64,000 nucleotides of DNA from Rhodocollybia butyracea (GCA_015501585.1 JADNRY010000071.1:1-64000), one strand, 5' to 3'; counted from the stretch's first letter, positions 10,918 to 22,925 are shown. Numbers and translations: made by a program. The notes: generated by a model not told the origin, from the sequence alone.

Positions 10918-11373
10918 AGGAGCTGTTCATTTTGTCATGCCATCATAACTTCTGATAGACTTAATTGCTGCAATCTGGGAGCTTTCATTAGCATAGCCAA
11001 GGGAAACTGGATTTCCAAACTTTTCTTTGAAGAATGTCTTGCGTTCCGATGTAGATGCATATGGCGTAGCTGTATGTGATCTTATAGTTGATAAGTTTGT
11101 ATATGTTCCTTGCTCCAAACGTCACGCAGGAGTTGTTTCACCTCATTCTTTGTCTTTATCTCCAGCAAGATCACATCTTGGATGCTTGTGTTTATACTGC
11201 ATGTTCTGATTATGACCCCACCCCCCACAACTTCAATTCAGTTCATTTCACATCAAAATACTACAAACTATGTACAGTGATAAAATGATAAGCAATCGTA
11301 CAATTCAAAAAGTAGCGACACTGACAGCTGACTATTCAATAAAAGAAGGTTAGAGCACTAGAACACTAGGGAA
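10918..11373. other. Intergenic stretch with a short unrecognised frame
   Basis: Between the MITE and the DUF6535 gene. A 63-codon minus-strand frame (11,118-10,927) has plausible composition but no recognised relatives. The plus strand carries a cccaccccccc run near 11,217-11,227. The 3' region of the DUF6535 gene falls here. Confidence 0.4.
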
Positions 11374-12453
11374 TCAAAGAGCCGCAAGAGACAGAAGAGT
11401 AAAGAGCCAAAAAACGCAAAGGACAGAAAAGAGGGGAAAAGAAAGACCCCCCACAGCTGACATCAGGAAGAGTACTTTACACAAGCAAACAAGCACACCA
11501 GCAATTGCAATTGCAACGCCTTTACTAAGCGGCCATAAGAACACGACCAAACCAGACATCAGAAGGAAAAGGGAGAAAAATATATAAAGTGGGAGGTCAG
11601 TTGCTACAATGGCTTCCATAACCCTCATCTTGTGGTCAGTATAGTGGAAAAAGTGAACATGGAAATGCTGCGCGGGTGATAGGTAGCATTGGTGTATCCA
11701 CAGTCTAGCAAGGACGGCAAGAAGTGCCGAGGAAAGACTCAACGTCAGGCCGAGGGACCAGAACACGTCCGCCCAGATAGCATGAGATATCGCGATTGCT
11801 AGTGGGTTGTGCTGCGGTTCCACCAGAGCAAGGAGAGCTGTTTTGAGTGCAGCAGTGGGGTTAGGTGGCAGAGAGGATGCTAGTAAAGTGCCTGAAGCCC
11901 CAGATAAAAGAGTGCCCTAGATAAGAAGTAAGGTTAAACAATCAGCAAACCCTCCCTTGGTTTTCAAAACACAGACACCAAGTACATTACATACCAAGAT
12001 GAAAATGACACTCAACCTGTCATTAGCCTCACAAGCCAAGTAATCATCTCCGCCCTGTCTATGATTCCTGCCCTCCCTATCTTGGTTTTGGCCTCTTCTT
12101 CCATTATCCATGGGCAATTCAGTAGTCTGAAATGTAGAATTATGCTTGGTAGCAGACAAGATATGAGTTGAATGAGACGAGAAGAAATCTTCATCTTCTA
12201 CTTCAACAAAGTCTGGTTTCCCATATGTAGTAGACCCACTTGCGACATTCGTTTGTGCAAGTGCTGCTGAAAGGCTGGACTGTTGGCCCATGATAATGAA
12301 CGGCTGAATGTAATCTTCCAGTTCTTTCAAAAATGGATGTTCATGAGATTTAGCCCAGGCCTGTACGAGGAAGCCTATAAACCCACCTCTGTCTTTGGGT
12401 GGTGCAAAAGCTTTGAAATGATTATCTCTAGTGCGCTCCTGTGCTGACAACAA
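11374..12453 (-). CDS. DUF6535-type membrane protein
   Basis: Two exons, 12,453-11,995 and 11,916-11,374, separated by a 78-nt intron (11,917-11,994, GTATGT..CTAG), give 333 residues. The first exon is hydrophilic and unrecognised. The second carries the features of DUF6535, a membrane domain expanded in mushroom-forming fungi: a WADVFWSLGLTLSLSSALLAVL helix, a positively charged WIHQ loop, then MEAIVATDLPLYIFFSLFLLMSGLVVFLWPL and two further hydrophobic helices. I count about four or five membrane segments. The usual N-terminal part of the domain is absent, so this is a truncated or rearranged member. Function is unknown. It lies immediately downstream of the broken NACHT gene on the same strand, with only 3 nt between them, and the two could be remnants of one locus. 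Confidence 0.6.
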
Positions 12454-12456
12454 AGT

Positions 12457-13542
12457 TCAGTCTAGCTCAGCTCCCCCATTGTTAACATATTTCAATGTTG
12501 TCAATGCATATTTGAATTGTGCTGATGCCTCTTCGGCTAGATGTTCAATGTGCAGAGATGCAAGCGAAGGACAAACATGGTTCAGTGTCTCAGGATAGCA
12601 CCTCAAAGATTCATTGTAACGGTCCTGCAGATATGGTTGAATGTCTGAAAATGCTCCGAGCGTATAATCAGGAGACAGATTATGGTGGGTGTGTTCGGAT
12701 TGTATGGCGCAGAAGGCTTCATTGGGTCCTTTCGCATAGTGTTCTGGTCTGGTCGAAGGGCTACTGTAAAAACACAGAACCAAACGCTTGTCGTTGCACT
12801 TGTCCAATGCATCTACTATTGGAATATGACGACTAACAGAATGATAAGCTCTCTCCAAGACCCCTCCCGGCTGGGCCATCGGTCGATTGGAGAAAAGGTT
12901 TAGTGGTTTTGGGGCCGCAGTGCGCCTCATTGATATATTGTCATTGGAAGAATCCAAGGGAGAGATGAAGCTTTCTGGAAGAGTCCCCTTTGTTGCGAAC
13001 TCCTCAGAGATTGGCCAAGCAATACATGTCTCTCCTACTCCCGCAGGCCCGTGATGTGGTCAAGGTATAGGAATATCTGAAGTACTCGACTTGTCCCATT
13101 CCTTCAAGGTCCTCACAAACGCTTCACCAATTGCTTGAGCAACAGCTGTCTTGCTTACTCCTGTAAGCCATTGCAACCTACCAAAAACACTCAATTTGTC
13201 CCTTTTTTCCAAGTCCCTTGCGAGCAGTTTAATGATTGTTTGAGCAATAATTGACTTGTCTTCTCCTGCGCGCCCAGAGATCCATAGAAATGCACTAGAA
13301 CCACTCAACTCGACCCAGTCCTTCAGTTCCCTTAGAATTACTTCGCGAGTATCAGGGCAAAGAGGAGAGGGAAAGCATGATTTTGTGTTGTATGTAGCCG
13401 AAGTAGATAGAGGCCAATCTTTGGTGGCAATATTTGAACCAAAGAAAGTAGATTCCATGGCAGACTCACCTCCTACTACCAAAATTCCCCCGTTGACGGA
13501 GAAACTGCCAGCACAAGAAAAAAAGGATTCTGGTTGGTGCAT
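12457..13542 (-). pseudogene. Broken NACHT/STAND (NLR-like) gene with tandem P-loops
   Basis: The frame from 13,542 starts with a Gly-rich segment (FFSCAGSFSVNGGILVVGG), then CPDTREVILRELKDW and WISGRAGEDKS. This is the N-terminal linker and Walker A region of fungal NACHT proteins. The P-loop block is then repeated as WLTGVSKTAVAQAI and, after a TGA at 13,060 and a frame change, as GPAGVGETCIAWPI. The block starts are 13,284, 13,170 and about 13,059, so the period is 38 residues. Downstream (12,957-12,457) is a weak Walker B-like PIVDALDKCND. Key lysines are altered in two copies (GVSKT lacks the full GxxxxGK, and the third has E for K). NACHT proteins are intracellular NTPase switches in fungal self/non-self recognition; this copy should not work. 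Confidence 0.6.
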
Positions 13543-14662
13543 TTGAACACAAGCATAATTTCAAGAAGTCTGTGAACTTACTATGTCCAAGTCAATCAAC
13601 CACTGGCTTTACTGCCCCAGCGGGTTTGTCAAGAGAAAATGACTTTGTTTGAGCTTCAGCAAGGGGCAGAGAAGCCCAGATATCGATCACAGGGGACATA
13701 ATGGTGGTACGAACAAGAATGAGGAAGAGTCAATGGGTATTGTACTCATCGGAAACAGCCTGCAGTACTAATCATAGAAAGAACGTGCGTTGAAGAACAG
13801 CATGATATGGCCATTATTGATCTTACAGCTATCTGGAAAACGGCTCCAGAGAAGTTTGAATGACAAATCTGCCATAAAAGGAAATCATAATACACTTTGT
13901 GAGCGCTAGTGTGTCCCCACCGGCAGTACAGTATCACTTTTATCAGAGTTTTCCAGATAGCTGTAACTCATAAGTGAAAAGCCATCTTAGCGCTTAGATT
14001 ACAGATTGAATAAATCTACAGCTTTCATCTACAGTCTTCCATCTTGTCCATGCATCCACCTCAGTATTTGAATGCTCTCAGGCTCATGTATTTTCCGCCA
14101 TGCCCCCTTGTTCAAGCTTTGCTCCAGGAGAGGACTCTTTGACACTTGCTGAAGAGGGTCGTGCTTTGTCCAAAGCTACTATGAGCCCTCTTACCCCTTC
14201 GTTCAATCCTGCCGGGGAAAATCAGTCTTTGGAAGGCAATCAACTTCCTTTACCAGGATCCGGAAATCAGTCTTCACTTGGGTCGTTCCCTCCCACTTGC
14301 GCATCTTCCGCTTCAGATTCCGCACCACATTCAGAATCACAGAGCGCGAATGAGGAAAGTGATACTCCTGCCGATAATGCCTTTAGTCCGGGAGCTGAAA
14401 TGACTTTGGGGTCAATCCTCATCCTCATGTGTAGTACTCTGTCTTTGAACTTGCGCGCGGTGCTAATCTCGACGTAGTCCTCTATCCTGTGCGGTGTAGA
14501 GGTCACGTTGTTAGTATTTTCACTGCCCGCCCTCTTGCCCAACTCCGCCACCATCTCCAACGACATTCTTCTTGAAGTTGTTTCATTACAACACGTGCAG
14601 GCAAACAGCACTCCTGCCAACTTAGTCCCATCGGCGGACGTTTCTTTCACGATATCCCTTAC
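13543..14662. other. Region with overlapping antisense frames and a short inverted repeat
   Basis: Two open frames overlap on opposite strands: 14,100-14,477 (+, Ser/Pro-rich, 125 codons) and 14,650-14,267 (-, 127 codons, abutting the edge of the TIR element). I recognise neither and cannot say which, if any, is coding. A 19-bp motif (TTACAGCTATCTGGAAAAC) at about 13,824-13,842 recurs inverted at about 13,948-13,966, 105 bp apart. Confidence 0.4.
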
Positions 14663-15793
14663 CAGGAATGGGATTCCATTCTCTTAAGGAAATGGACTCT
14701 ATTTATGATCACTATACTTTAAGTACATTGCAACTACTTAAGAATATAAAACTACTTAAAGACTACAAAATACTTAAGTTGCTATAGAGGAGAATAGAAA
14801 GGTTCGAGCAAAGATCTTAAGGGACTCATTAAGAGCATTCTTAAGAATATTTTGAAGCCTTACTGTGAAAAGCTTTGAGTCCTGTCTTAAGGATGTCATT
14901 AAAGAACATGTAAAAAGCTTAATGCAACCAGTCACTTACCCGTGTCTCATTATCTTATCATTCTCCCTTTCGCTCTTGCCTGGCGCTACTGCGGCACAGG
15001 GGTCGATTTTGGGCCAAGAAGGTGCTGTATCACCAGTGGCCAATTGAGGACAGTGCTGTCAACAGTCTGTGAGTTGTACAAGTCACCACACCAAGTGGTA
15101 GGCGGGGCCCAGTAGCGACAGACAGTGGATTGGACGAGTCAATGCAGCGCAACGAGGATGAAAGAAAGAGGAAAGTGGCGAAGTGGTGTTAGTGCCCATT
15201 TCCATCAACCATGTGATGGGTCAAAGCACCGCTTGGAAAATACAATAAGAGCTGGGCTTTGTCTGATCTCCTGTTGTCTTTTTAAACAATAGACAGAAGT
15301 ACTTCAAGTTTAAAATGCTTGACCACCATGGGCTGCCGTCTTCTTGCCTTTTCCCTCCCCCTCCCAAGTCCCCCCTCCTGCCTATGTATTGTACTTATTG
15401 CAAAGTGATTTCAAAGTGTTCAACTTGGTCCTTGGATTTGAACAGCGCAGCCATGCACTATTGGGCAACACAGGCAATAATTTTGTATTACTTCAGCACT
15501 GGTCAGCGAGGCAAGCGGCAAGGTGGCTGAGAACACAGGTTTTGTCTCACTTGATAAGTGTATCCTTATGCACTGGCGCGCAACTTAGGCATGGCTATTT
15601 CTTAATCAATTGTTGTTAAGATGTTTTTAAGAGCATCATGATATTCTTAAGGAAAAATTTCTTAAGAACTTTTAGGTATCTAGGAGAATAGTTGTTAAGA
15701 ACTTGTTGAAGATTTATATTTCTTAAAGAATATCTTAAAACAATAGATCATAAATAGTGTCTATTCTTTAAGAACAATGGAATCCCACTGTAC
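14663..15793. mobile_element. 1.1-kb non-autonomous TIR element
   Basis: The left end reads TGGGATTCCATT (14,669-14,680), followed by a stretch ending CTATTTATGATC. The right end carries the inverted copy: GATCATAAATAG, then AATGGAATCCCA (15,776-15,787). About 45 bp match with several mismatches. Subterminal zones on both sides are dense in CTTAAG and TTAAGA motifs, typical of transposase-binding subterminal repeats. The 7-mer cccttac occurs just outside each end (14,656-14,662 and 15,794-15,800), a candidate target-site duplication; extending it by one base gives 8 bp with one mismatch. No transposase frame is present inside. Confidence 0.75.
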
Positions 15794-15829
15794 CCCTTAC
15801 AGAGCTTTGGTGAAACATATTTTGGTGCC

Positions 15830-16290
15830 TGAGCCTAATGCTCAACCTTGCAACAGCTCTCCTTGCTGCCCTGGTTAAGCAGTGGATACACCAATACACA
15901 CCTACTGACACTGATTTAATAATTATGTACTTGTTATATGAAGCCAATACAAGTCATTACACAATCGGCGTGCATATACCCAGGTTTTCCAGTATTCCGA
16001 ACGTGAAATGAAGATCATGAATGTGATTTTCACAGGTATCATACCACTTTGCGTCTTTCTCTACCTTTTCCTTTTTGTGCTCGGTTTGATTGTCTATTTA
16101 TGGGCTCTCAGCAAAGGCCTTGCAATAACTCTTGTTGTTATGGCGGGCATGGTGTTATTTATCTTTCTGGAGATGAGCCGCATGAGCATGAGTATGTTGG
16201 TGGTTCGCATTCACAGCTCACGAGATCTATGCCCAGACTTCGTCCAGAAGGTGGCGGATGGCTTTCGGAATTGTTATACCTTTTGAGGTA
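15830..16290 (+). pseudogene. DUF6535 relic
   Basis: Plus-strand homology to the same membrane family as 11,374-12,453. An LSLMLNLATALLAALVKQWIHQ block (15,830-15,895) is followed, in another frame, by REMKIMNVIFTG and the membrane segment IPLCVFLYLFLFVLGLIVYLW (16,008-16,110), then LSKGLAITLVV. In intact members the two blocks are continuous. Here the join is lost unless an intron of about 100 nt (to 15,983) is assumed, and the frame closes at 16,286. It lies directly beside the 1.1-kb TIR element. Confidence 0.6.
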
Positions 16291-17924
16291 GAAATTGTCG
16301 TAGTCATTAGACTTAGTTGGAGTCATTGGTCAGTTTATCGTCAGGTGCATATCTGTTGGAGTCAATGGACTCTTGTAAAAATTATTGCATATAAATGTAT
16401 GGTAATTGTAACCAAACTTGCTCTTAAACTCCTGCCCTTACACACTGTATTTGTTTTCGTCAAAGACCTTTAACATATACAACAGCCTTACGAATACTAA
16501 ACATCCAATAAAAGAATTGGACTTGAGTTGCCTTAACAGCATGTCTGAGCCAGGAGAAATACTTTCATCCTGGGATCAAGCATGATCTGCATCAGGAGAT
16601 CTAGTTTCAGGTCTTGCGCAACAGAACTGTGATTCTGTATGAGACACCCAGGCGGAGGATGGTCTTTGTTTCCACCTCACGTAGATGGTATGTATCTTGG
16701 CATCTTATGGCCATCCCTCTTTGATGCTCATTCGCAACACAATTTTGTATCGATATTACAGGCAGCGCAATTGAACGCTGGCAGGATATTTCTTTCAGGA
16801 CATGTTTGACGACATTTTCTCTGGAAACTGGGAAAAGCACGATCTGTATGCCCTTAGTGGCCGTTGTGAAGCTTGATTTTCCTTGTATACTCAAACCTTG
16901 AATCAAGTCTGTGGTGCTTTAAAACTCCAGAGATGACATCTTAACGCTTGAATTGGGTGTCGGTATTCAGGATGTTTCAAGGTTGGATCGCTATGAGGCG
17001 GGTAGTTGGCTGTGAATGCTGTACCTTCATGCTAGTCCCACTGATCGTTTGCCAATAGTGAGACTGCACCGACTCAAGGAACGCTAAAGGTTTTCCCGGA
17101 CATACTTCTATTCAACGCTTATATAATAGTTACGGTCAGCCACTGTGATTCAGGTGCAATTCAGAGAGTGATTCTGAAGCGGTTCAGAAGACCTGAATCA
17201 CCTCCGAAACGCAGTTCAATTCTGACCGACCAAAAGGGAATTTTGGTTCTCAAGTTGTTTCAGTTGATGGTTCTGTTACCTGCCCGATTATGTAAATTTA
17301 AAGTGTATATTTCTACCCATTGTCCATCTATGCCCGCCGCCAATTATATGAACATATCTTAAGCCTCAAACACATTGAGCAAGGCTATTGATCATTGCTT
17401 TCCTCTCCTTCCACCTCTCACGCTTGCTTGAAGCGAGAAAAGCAAGAGAAAATTGTCAACAGCCAGTGTATCATCAACTACCTTGCCTCTTTACTGCCTT
17501 CCTTCTCACAGGTACCTCGTCTGAGGTACGAGTTTTTTCACTGGATTTAGCAGTCCATTTTGGTATCTTTAGAAGGAACAATAAAAATCAACTTACCCAT
17601 ATAAAGTAATTGCATTTAATTATCTAATTCATCTGAGAAACAAAAATGCGATTCACCTAGAGGTGAAGGGCCTCTGGAGGCGGTTCAACATGTAATACTG
17701 TACCAAAGGTTATGCCCGGAGATACTGTATTCTGGCACTGCGACGTCATCCACGCGGTTGAAGAGGACCGTGCAGGTCAAGAAGATTCATCAGGTGAGTG
17801 AGTCGCTCCTCTGACTGGTATCTCTCTCAATTTCAATCCAAGTGATGTATATTCCGGCAGTACCAACTACTCCCTTGAACAAGGCATACATTGCCAGAGC
17901 TTTCACACTAGCCAAAACAGAGTG
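16291..17924. other. Long non-coding stretch
   Basis: No supported gene in 1.6 kb. A 99-codon minus-strand frame (16,906-16,607) and two plus-strand frames (17,168-17,362 and 17,388-17,609) are unrecognised and lack clear splice partners. Around 17,150-17,230 there are imperfect inverted motifs (gattctga/tcagaa and gattca/tgaatc). Confidence 0.4.
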
Positions 17925-18030
17925 AAGTAGAGGTAGAGGTAGACCTAGAAGTAGAGCTTGTTTTAAAAGCAGAGCTCTACTTTTGGCCTAAAGGTAGATG
18001 TAATTGCAAAAGTAGAGCTATACTTTTTTG

Positions 18031-19310
18031 TGAGCATGTGCGGCTCTTCCGGTGCTCACCGGAGGCGTCGGCCGACACGTCGTATCAGCGATGCGTCCCT
18101 AGCAGCTAACTGCCCTTATGCTTGCAGAAGGGTTTGCATGGCTCAACATATACAATCTCTGTGCCTCCTACATACATCAGATAGACAATGGGATATGTGA
18201 CCACATTCCACTAGTACATGATAACATCCTTAATGCTGCTGCGCAGCAATCCCCGACTACAGGACAAATGAGTCATTGTCACTTCCTTCTGTTAAGCGGT
18301 CTGAGTCAAGTTAGAATATGAATTTTGCATTACGAGCCTATGGCTCCAGGTAATGCAGAGTGGGTGAGCGAAGTACATCCATGTCAACAGGCGGCTCGGG
18401 CGCTGCGCATACTAGCTTTGGCTGGTCAAAGCATTCCAGCCTCTGCAGATTGAGGCTGTGCTTGTTCACAGCAGCACCTCCATCAATGGGTTTCACTTCG
18501 CTCACCCAATTACAACTTGGTCAAAGGCTTCAACCAAGTTGTACCATAGCTTTGCTTTGGGAGTTGATGTTGAACTTGCAAGTGTCAACAATCTACTGGC
18601 TATGGACCAGCCGCTTTCTTTATATCCAGAGGCTGCCGCTGATCAGCAAAATGTATGAATGGAAAGCCACTTTCTGACACCGTACAGTGCTGGGGCCGCT
18701 GGAACCGGCTGTATGGTGCCTTGACAGCGGCTCCAGTTCACCCACGCTTTGCTGATCTGAGGATGTAAGCCGCTCACTTTCTCAGGTCTTCCTGCAACAA
18801 AACAATAGAAATTGATTACTGATTTCATCGTTTCATTGTTCAGCACACCTGGAACTCACTTTTAGCGCTGCCCACCTACAAGACAGTGACATACATTTGA
18901 TTGTATCCTATAGTCCTACTGCAGCTTACTTAATACTGACCCTCAAATTTTTCATGAAAATTTTGCTTCACTAACTTCTAAGTACATAAGTAGTCTGGCC
19001 AGACCTAGCTCAAATATCCTAGGCTGCCCAACAGCTCTGGCCCTAGCTCTCACATCATTTAATAAGTGAGACAAAGTAGGAAAAAATCAAGAATTTTCGA
19101 GTTGATTTCAAGGGTAATAACACTGAACAGAGAAGAGCAAGTTGGCAACTACCACTGCTGTCTTGCCACTGACTTTAGAGCTGCTCTCAGTGAACCTGCA
19201 CCAGCGTCACACTGTCACATTGCAAATCAACTCAGGTGTTGGAACAACCTGTGCTGCAGATAAAAGTAAGCCTCCAAGTATGAGAAATGATGTTCATCCC
19301 ATGTGTAGAC
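18031..19310. other. Interior of the bounded segment, no gene recognised
   Basis: Frames at 18,118-18,321, 18,360-18,677 and 19,066-19,363 on the plus strand are unrecognised. The short phrase around tgagcgaagt(a)c occurs at about 18,363 and inverted (acttcgctca) at about 18,495. Nothing else stands out. Confidence 0.35.
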
Positions 19311-19640
19311 CTACTCAGTATAATATCCCAGGAACACATAGAGTGCAACAACTTGTATATTGATAAAGACTGTACCTGTAGAACTACTCGGTATATCTAG
19401 ATTTGGTACAGTAGTCAGTAGGGACAAGGGATACGGCCAATGCGGTAATTGGCTTGGTTCATACTGGTATGTGAAAGGCGCTAGAAAACAACCTAACAAA
19501 TACAAGACCGCACCTAACCAGACTATCAATTTGTGTAAAAGGGAGCGAGGCTGGGTTGTCAAAGATTCCCCAAAGAAAGTTAAGATATTGATATGTAAGA
19601 TGTTACACCAGCCAGTGTAGTGAAACAACTGAACTAGCAT
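19311..19640 (-). pseudogene. Hydrophobic relic, copy A
   Basis: A 109-codon minus-strand frame with two hydrophobic segments, ending VVALYVFLG. The same short block (VVALDVFLGAYL) ends another hydrophobic minus-strand frame at 22,084-21,848, and the DNA around it is alike (cccaggaacac at 19,328 and 21,939). These are probably degraded paralogous fragments of one membrane-protein family that I cannot name. Confidence 0.3.
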
Positions 19641-19765
19641 AGTGCGACAAGGTCTAGTAAGTTCTATGAACTGAACTAGTGTAGACTATTGTCTAAGTTG
19701 TGTGTGTATGTCTGACCAAAAACCCAAATAACCAAATAACCGTGTGTGTGTGTGTCCAACGATAA

Positions 19766-19925
19766 CCAAAACCAAAACCAATACAACGAAACTAGGACAC
19801 TCCTGGGCAAACTCTGGCTCCAGCTAGCGCAATAGAAACGAGGTTGTGAAACACTCCTGGGCAAACTCTGGCTCCAGCTAGTGTAACGCTGTAATGTCCC
19901 TGACCAAACTCTGGGTCAAGCTACG
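19766..19925. repeat. Three-copy tandem repeat, about 55-bp unit
   Basis: The block cctgggcaaactctggctcc occurs at about 19,802 and 19,856, and a diverged third copy (cctgaccaaactctgggtc) follows at about 19,898. A gtgtgtgtgtgt run lies just before (19,743-19,754). The region around is non-coding. Confidence 0.8.
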
Positions 19926-21847
19926 AAACTGTGAGTGAACTTAATCACTAGGAACTCGTACCACAATCTTAGTGGCTCACTAATACTCGTTAAGAGCTAG
20001 CTAAGGAACCCTCACTCTGGAGCTGGATAATTCCTTACTAGAAGCTGTCCCCTCTAAGGAAGCAACTAGATTCACGCAAAAGATCTAACTCAATCTCAAG
20101 CGGGCGCAAAAGCTGTTACAAAGCTTCTATTACACCAATCCAAACTTTATAAGATAGAATATAATATTAACTTCGAAGAGAAAGCTAGACTCCGTACACG
20201 CCCTAAACAAATGCCCAGTTACGGTGTTTGATTGACTCGGTACTTTTAAACCAGGGGGAATTAAGAAGACTAGCAGACTCCGGCGGTGAAGAGACCTTTG
20301 ACTTTGTCACAACGGGTGGTTATGAGAGGTGGCAAGATAACTTGATTTATGAGACAAATACATCACGCTTATGTCTTTACTAGTTTAATACGAAAAGAGA
20401 TGAAACAGAGTCGGAGAGAAACGGAGTAAGATGGAAATTTGAGAAAGAGAGGAATTTAGCTAAGAAAGGAAACTCTAGCCCGGACATATTGTACATTTAT
20501 CTAGAAAGTTGTCCCAATATAGGTACGGTCCCGATTTGGGTAGTATCAAAGTAAAAGAAATTAAAATGTGTTAACATATTCTGGTCCTCGCGGAATCTCG
20601 TACCGCAAATAACTGTTCCTTCCATTGGATGTTTCATGGCTCCACACAGGTATGTGTCCACATGTTTATCCTCGAGGTTGTCTGGTAGGTTTGAGCAAGT
20701 CCAGCTCAATCCCTTTAAGATAATAACATTTCCCAGCGATAGTTCACTTTGCTAGCTTTGAGTAGATACCAAGAACCCCAGAGATATGTGTGCTAGCACA
20801 ATGCTCAGAGCTCGTGGATCGTCAGAGCTGTGGCTTGGCGATAGCCTATCCACCGTAAGATCATTGGGTTTATTGCAGTAGGACTTTCCTAGTCAATAGT
20901 CGGCCGATAATCAAATATCAAATTCGCCTAGCTTAATCATCTAGCAGCTGTGCCGCATCGCAACCCAACTAGTCATTGTAACATGTTAAGATCTTCCTTC
21001 CGGTCCGTAAGGCGATCATAGATCTTATCCTCCGGCGTCCATCTTTCCGCTAGTGCAGTACGAGGATTGCATTCCCCTTCTGATGCCTTCCCTGGGTAAC
21101 GCCACCGCCAGTACTCATCCCACTTCGAGACATCCAAGTATGCGGATTCGTGTATGCATTGGGGTGGGTAGAACTAGACTGACAATCTAGTGTTGATGTC
21201 TCTGGGCACCTCGAGTATCCTCGCTAGTTTAGTATCAGACTACGCTTGTGGGCGTATCGTCACGACTAACTGAGTATTATTGCTGAGATACTAAGTGTTA
21301 GCTACAGTTATCACGTTCGGGCTCCGTATAACCCTCTTATTGTATGTGTAGCACATATACATTGTCAATATATATGGCTACAAGCCTAAGCGCAAAATCT
21401 GCGTATTAACGGATACAATGGTTTCTTTTCCTTTTTCGTCTATTTCCATTCTTTATTTCCTGCCCTCTCTTTCCCTCCTTTCTTCTCTACTCTCTCCTTC
21501 TTGATCTTCGCTCATTTCATGAAGCCCTTTAGGAGCGCCACGTCCTGGCACTTCACAGGCATCAGAAAGATACCCGGAGAACAAAGGGGACAATGGTGGT
21601 CTGGAGAATTGCATAGTCAATAATCCCTAGATAAAATCTAAAACCAGCCAGTCGCAAGGTCTAGTATTTGGTCCCGATGATGTACTGCGCTGACCGACAA
21701 GTCGCTAGAACCAAATATCAATCAACAAAAAAAATCCGGGTTGAATATAAATAAGTAATGGGCACGTCATGTGAACAAATACCTGAAAAAACCGACTTGA
21801 ACCAACCGCCAGATCCGGAAACGCCCTAACCACACTAACATCTCCTC
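19926..21847. other. Non-coding stretch, possibly old retroelement sequence
   Basis: No gene is supported. A sequence near 21,296-21,416 starting TGTTAGCTACAG with an internal tatatatgg and ending gatac(a) has the look of a small copia-type LTR, but I found no matching second copy or target-site duplication, so I do not call it. The 20,497-20,709 minus-strand frame is unrecognised. Confidence 0.35.
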
Positions 21848-22084
21848 TCACAGCGAGATAATTCCAGACAAACGGCGCACTTGCCAAAGCCATGACACAA
21901 CTGGATATAGTAGGTAAAGTAAAAAGAATAAATATGCACCCAGGAACACGTCGAGTGCAACAACCGGGGTGCTTCTTTGTAACAAGTTAAATATGCAAGC
22001 TCGGATGAGAGATAAGATGTGAAAATAATGGACCAAAGAAGATTGAGGAATAAAACAAACGATGGGATCAAGCATTACCCGCAT
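21848..22084 (-). pseudogene. Hydrophobic relic, copy B
   Basis: A 78-codon minus-strand frame with a VVALDVFLGAYLFFLLYLLY hydrophobic segment followed by a W/R-rich turn. The adjoining frame (21,893-21,705) continues with NYLAVRGDVSVVRAFPDL, suggesting one broken gene. It is related to copy A at 19,311-19,640. The family is unknown. Confidence 0.3.
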
Positions 22085-22873
22085 ACATGATACTTATCCT
22101 GAAGTCAAACACGGTGGCGGGACTTCTATTATCCAAGCCGAACTGGTTACTGTATGGCTCCCCAACACCATGGAGGGTAAGTGAGGACTCAGGAGGTGTT
22201 TTCACCAGCGAATGCAATCTCAGTCAGGCATAGCTCATGCTATGCCAGCCTGATTGGGTATAATAATGGAGTCTACAACTCTACTCTGTGGAAGGTGCAC
22301 CACAATATTCTTGAGGTGATCAAAGGCCTTGGAATAGTTGAACCATCATTTGAAGAATCAAAAAGCATATCTTCACCATGATTATTGTTTGCTATTGTCT
22401 CAAAAGAAGTCCCAGCGGAGGGCAAGGGTCCTCAAGTGCTGCAAAATCCAAAGCGCATGCACCGCTCGGGGTGGGCCTTATGGTCATGAACACCACAGGC
22501 ACGGCAGTTGGTGCTATAGGATTCAATAGGAGCCGATGACCGTATCAAATAGGGATCACAAGATTAGCCGGCATGTTGGTTCAACATCAGGTGGGAAAGA
22601 AATACCGGATCTGGCGGTTTTAAGAGAATCCAACACTCATTTGACACCTACAAGACCCTCCCTTCCCTTCGGTCAGAGTCGGGGATCGACAAATACTGCT
22701 TATACCAGTCAAATACCAGTTAGTTCATCAGACAGTTGAATCAAAGGGAATAGCACACCTTAGAGCCTCTGCAGCCTAGTACCCCTGATTTTTTCTTACC
22801 CAGTTAACAGAAAAGGTATCACCAATGTCAGAGCAGTCAGTGTAAGGCAGCATTGGCCCACTGTGGAGGACTA
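22085..22873. other. Non-coding stretch
   Basis: Plus-strand frames at 22,181-22,381, 22,338-22,529 and 22,536-22,739 are short, in different frames and unrecognised. No repeat structure was noticed apart from the hairpin that follows. Confidence 0.35.
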
Positions 22874-22925
22874 CCGCCGTTGATGCGCCTATCTCAGTAT
22901 CTGAGGCAACGCGCATCAACGGCGG
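22874..22925. repeat. Strong hairpin (15-bp perfect stem)
   Basis: The arms CCGCCGTTGATGCGC (22,874-22,888) and GCGCATCAACGGCGG (22,911-22,925) are perfect inverted copies with a 22-nt loop. Inside the loop CTCAG-tat-CTGAG forms a second small stem. It lies about 50 bp inside the right AGGTAG array, where a terminal or subterminal structure of a mobile element would be placed. Confidence 0.85.

Noticed and set aside
11917..12453. The first exon of the DUF6535 gene read straight through to a stop inside the intron
   Set aside because: The spliced form (intron 11,917-11,994) gives a continuous membrane protein and good GT..AG ends, so the read-through frame is not the product.
21296..21417. 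A possible small copia-type solo LTR starting TGTTAGCTACAG
   Set aside because: No second copy, no matching target-site duplication and no defined end.
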